Source: Dysidea avara
Taxonomy: Eukaryota; Porifera; Demospongiae; Dictyoceratida; Dysideidae
NCBI RefSeq assembly: GCF_963678975.1
Contig: NC_089281.1
Location: 25,524,765 to 25,588,764 of the forward strand
Direction: 5' to 3'
DNA length: 64,000 nucleotides
The position numbers were made by a program, and so were the translations under genes. The notes under the pieces were generated by a model. It ran no database searches, had not been told where the DNA came from, and saw only the letters and a program-made list of their open reading frames with translations. Below, one piece after another: positions 63,491-64,000 of the stretch; positions within the stretch are counted from its first letter, which is position 1; the number at the start of each line of letters is the position of its first letter.

Positions 63491-64000
63491 CTTAGTGTTT
63501 GCATTGTATGCGTGGGCTACAGAATATCCTGCTACCTAGCTACTTCATCCAATTGTTTTTTTGAAAACTTCCGTCGCAAATCCGGAGTAATTCGTGTGCG
63601 TGGGTTGTATGACAACGTGATCTAAACTTCAATTTAAACTTTCTAAAGATTTTAAGGCTTTGCAGCACAAGTACTACCTGGTCCTATATGTACACTTAAC
63701 AGCGTGGCTAAATATTTCGTCTTAGCTGAATCATAGTGTAGTTTAGTTACCATGCACTGGTTTGGCCACTAAATTGAAAAAATCTCAGCAAACCGTTTAT
63801 ACCCTTGCCATTACCGGACATGAAAAGTAAATGCTTTTCCAAAAGCACATACATGGCAATCCATAGCTTGACTTGTGAATAATCAGTTGAATCTTTTTGG
63901 AATTTAATTGTATATTGGATCATCTAGTTTGTTTGTTTGTGCTTTATTTGTTTATTAGTCTCCTTGCTATTTCTGCATGTGCTGTGCTATTCAGTGGCGG

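Larger units (their letters stand above)
52894..64000. repeat. Large inverted duplication (two ~5.4-5.6 kb arms)
   Basis: Sequence from 52894 rightward is mirrored by sequence from 64000 leftward. Matched points include ccgccactgaatagcac at both ends, the promoters, all four tyrosinase exons and the ends beside the central repeat (tagtagttgacaatgcat-type). The match reaches the window edge and probably continues. The arms differ by scattered substitutions and indels, including a SINE only in the right arm. The centre is a CA/TG tract at 58254-58440. Confidence 0.95.

Overview
This is an animal nuclear window rather than a bacterial one. Protein-coding genes are split by GT-AG introns, coding density is low, and most of the sequence is transposon debris: foldback elements, hAT- and MULE-type non-autonomous elements, tRNA-derived SINE-like copies, a DIRS element, a Ty3/gypsy element and LINE 3' ends. 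The tyrosinases have a vertebrate-type layout (signal peptide, Cys-rich EGF-like segment, copper domain) without a membrane anchor. Together with a divergent seven-helix receptor-like gene and the repeat style, this makes me think of a sponge (demosponge) or another early-branching marine invertebrate. That is inference, not proof.

Layout. (1) 66-14517, minus strand: ten phase-compatible exons of a USP47-like deubiquitinase. The 5' part (catalytic Cys) and 3' part (catalytic His) lie outside the recognisable exons. Its introns hold a 266-bp foldback, a hAT-type element with a perfect 8-bp target duplication, a 1.9-kb foldback containing an 85-unit (CA) tract, and a decayed 4.15-kb DIRS retrotransposon. 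(2) 15.3-17.9 kb: 5' part of a minus-strand Ty3/gypsy element cut off within the reverse transcriptase. (3) 18.2-29.9 kb: a dense nest of repeats (second hAT copy, several foldbacks, a ~600-bp unit in both orientations, SINEs, a 237-bp direct repeat). (4) 32.4-38.6 kb: two C2H2 zinc-finger genes with homologous N-termini and a decayed third relative. (5) 42.07-42.20 kb: a near-perfect MITE with a 9-bp target duplication; 42.76-43.89 kb: an intronless seven-transmembrane receptor-like gene. (6) 47.7-52.9 kb: another foldback, a LINE 3' end and other repeats. (7) 52.9 kb to the window end: a large inverted duplication with two convergent four-exon tyrosinase genes. The right copy is intact (500 codons). 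The left copy has a nonsense codon in exon 1 plus substitutions in conserved motifs.

How the genes relate. The USP gene, the zinc-finger pair, the receptor-like gene and the tyrosinases have no visible functional link. The strongest observations are the tyrosinase inverted duplication with one copy decaying, the exon chain of the USP47-like gene around a DIRS insertion, and a short motif around TCTATTAGAGTAT that recurs about eleven times in unrelated places.
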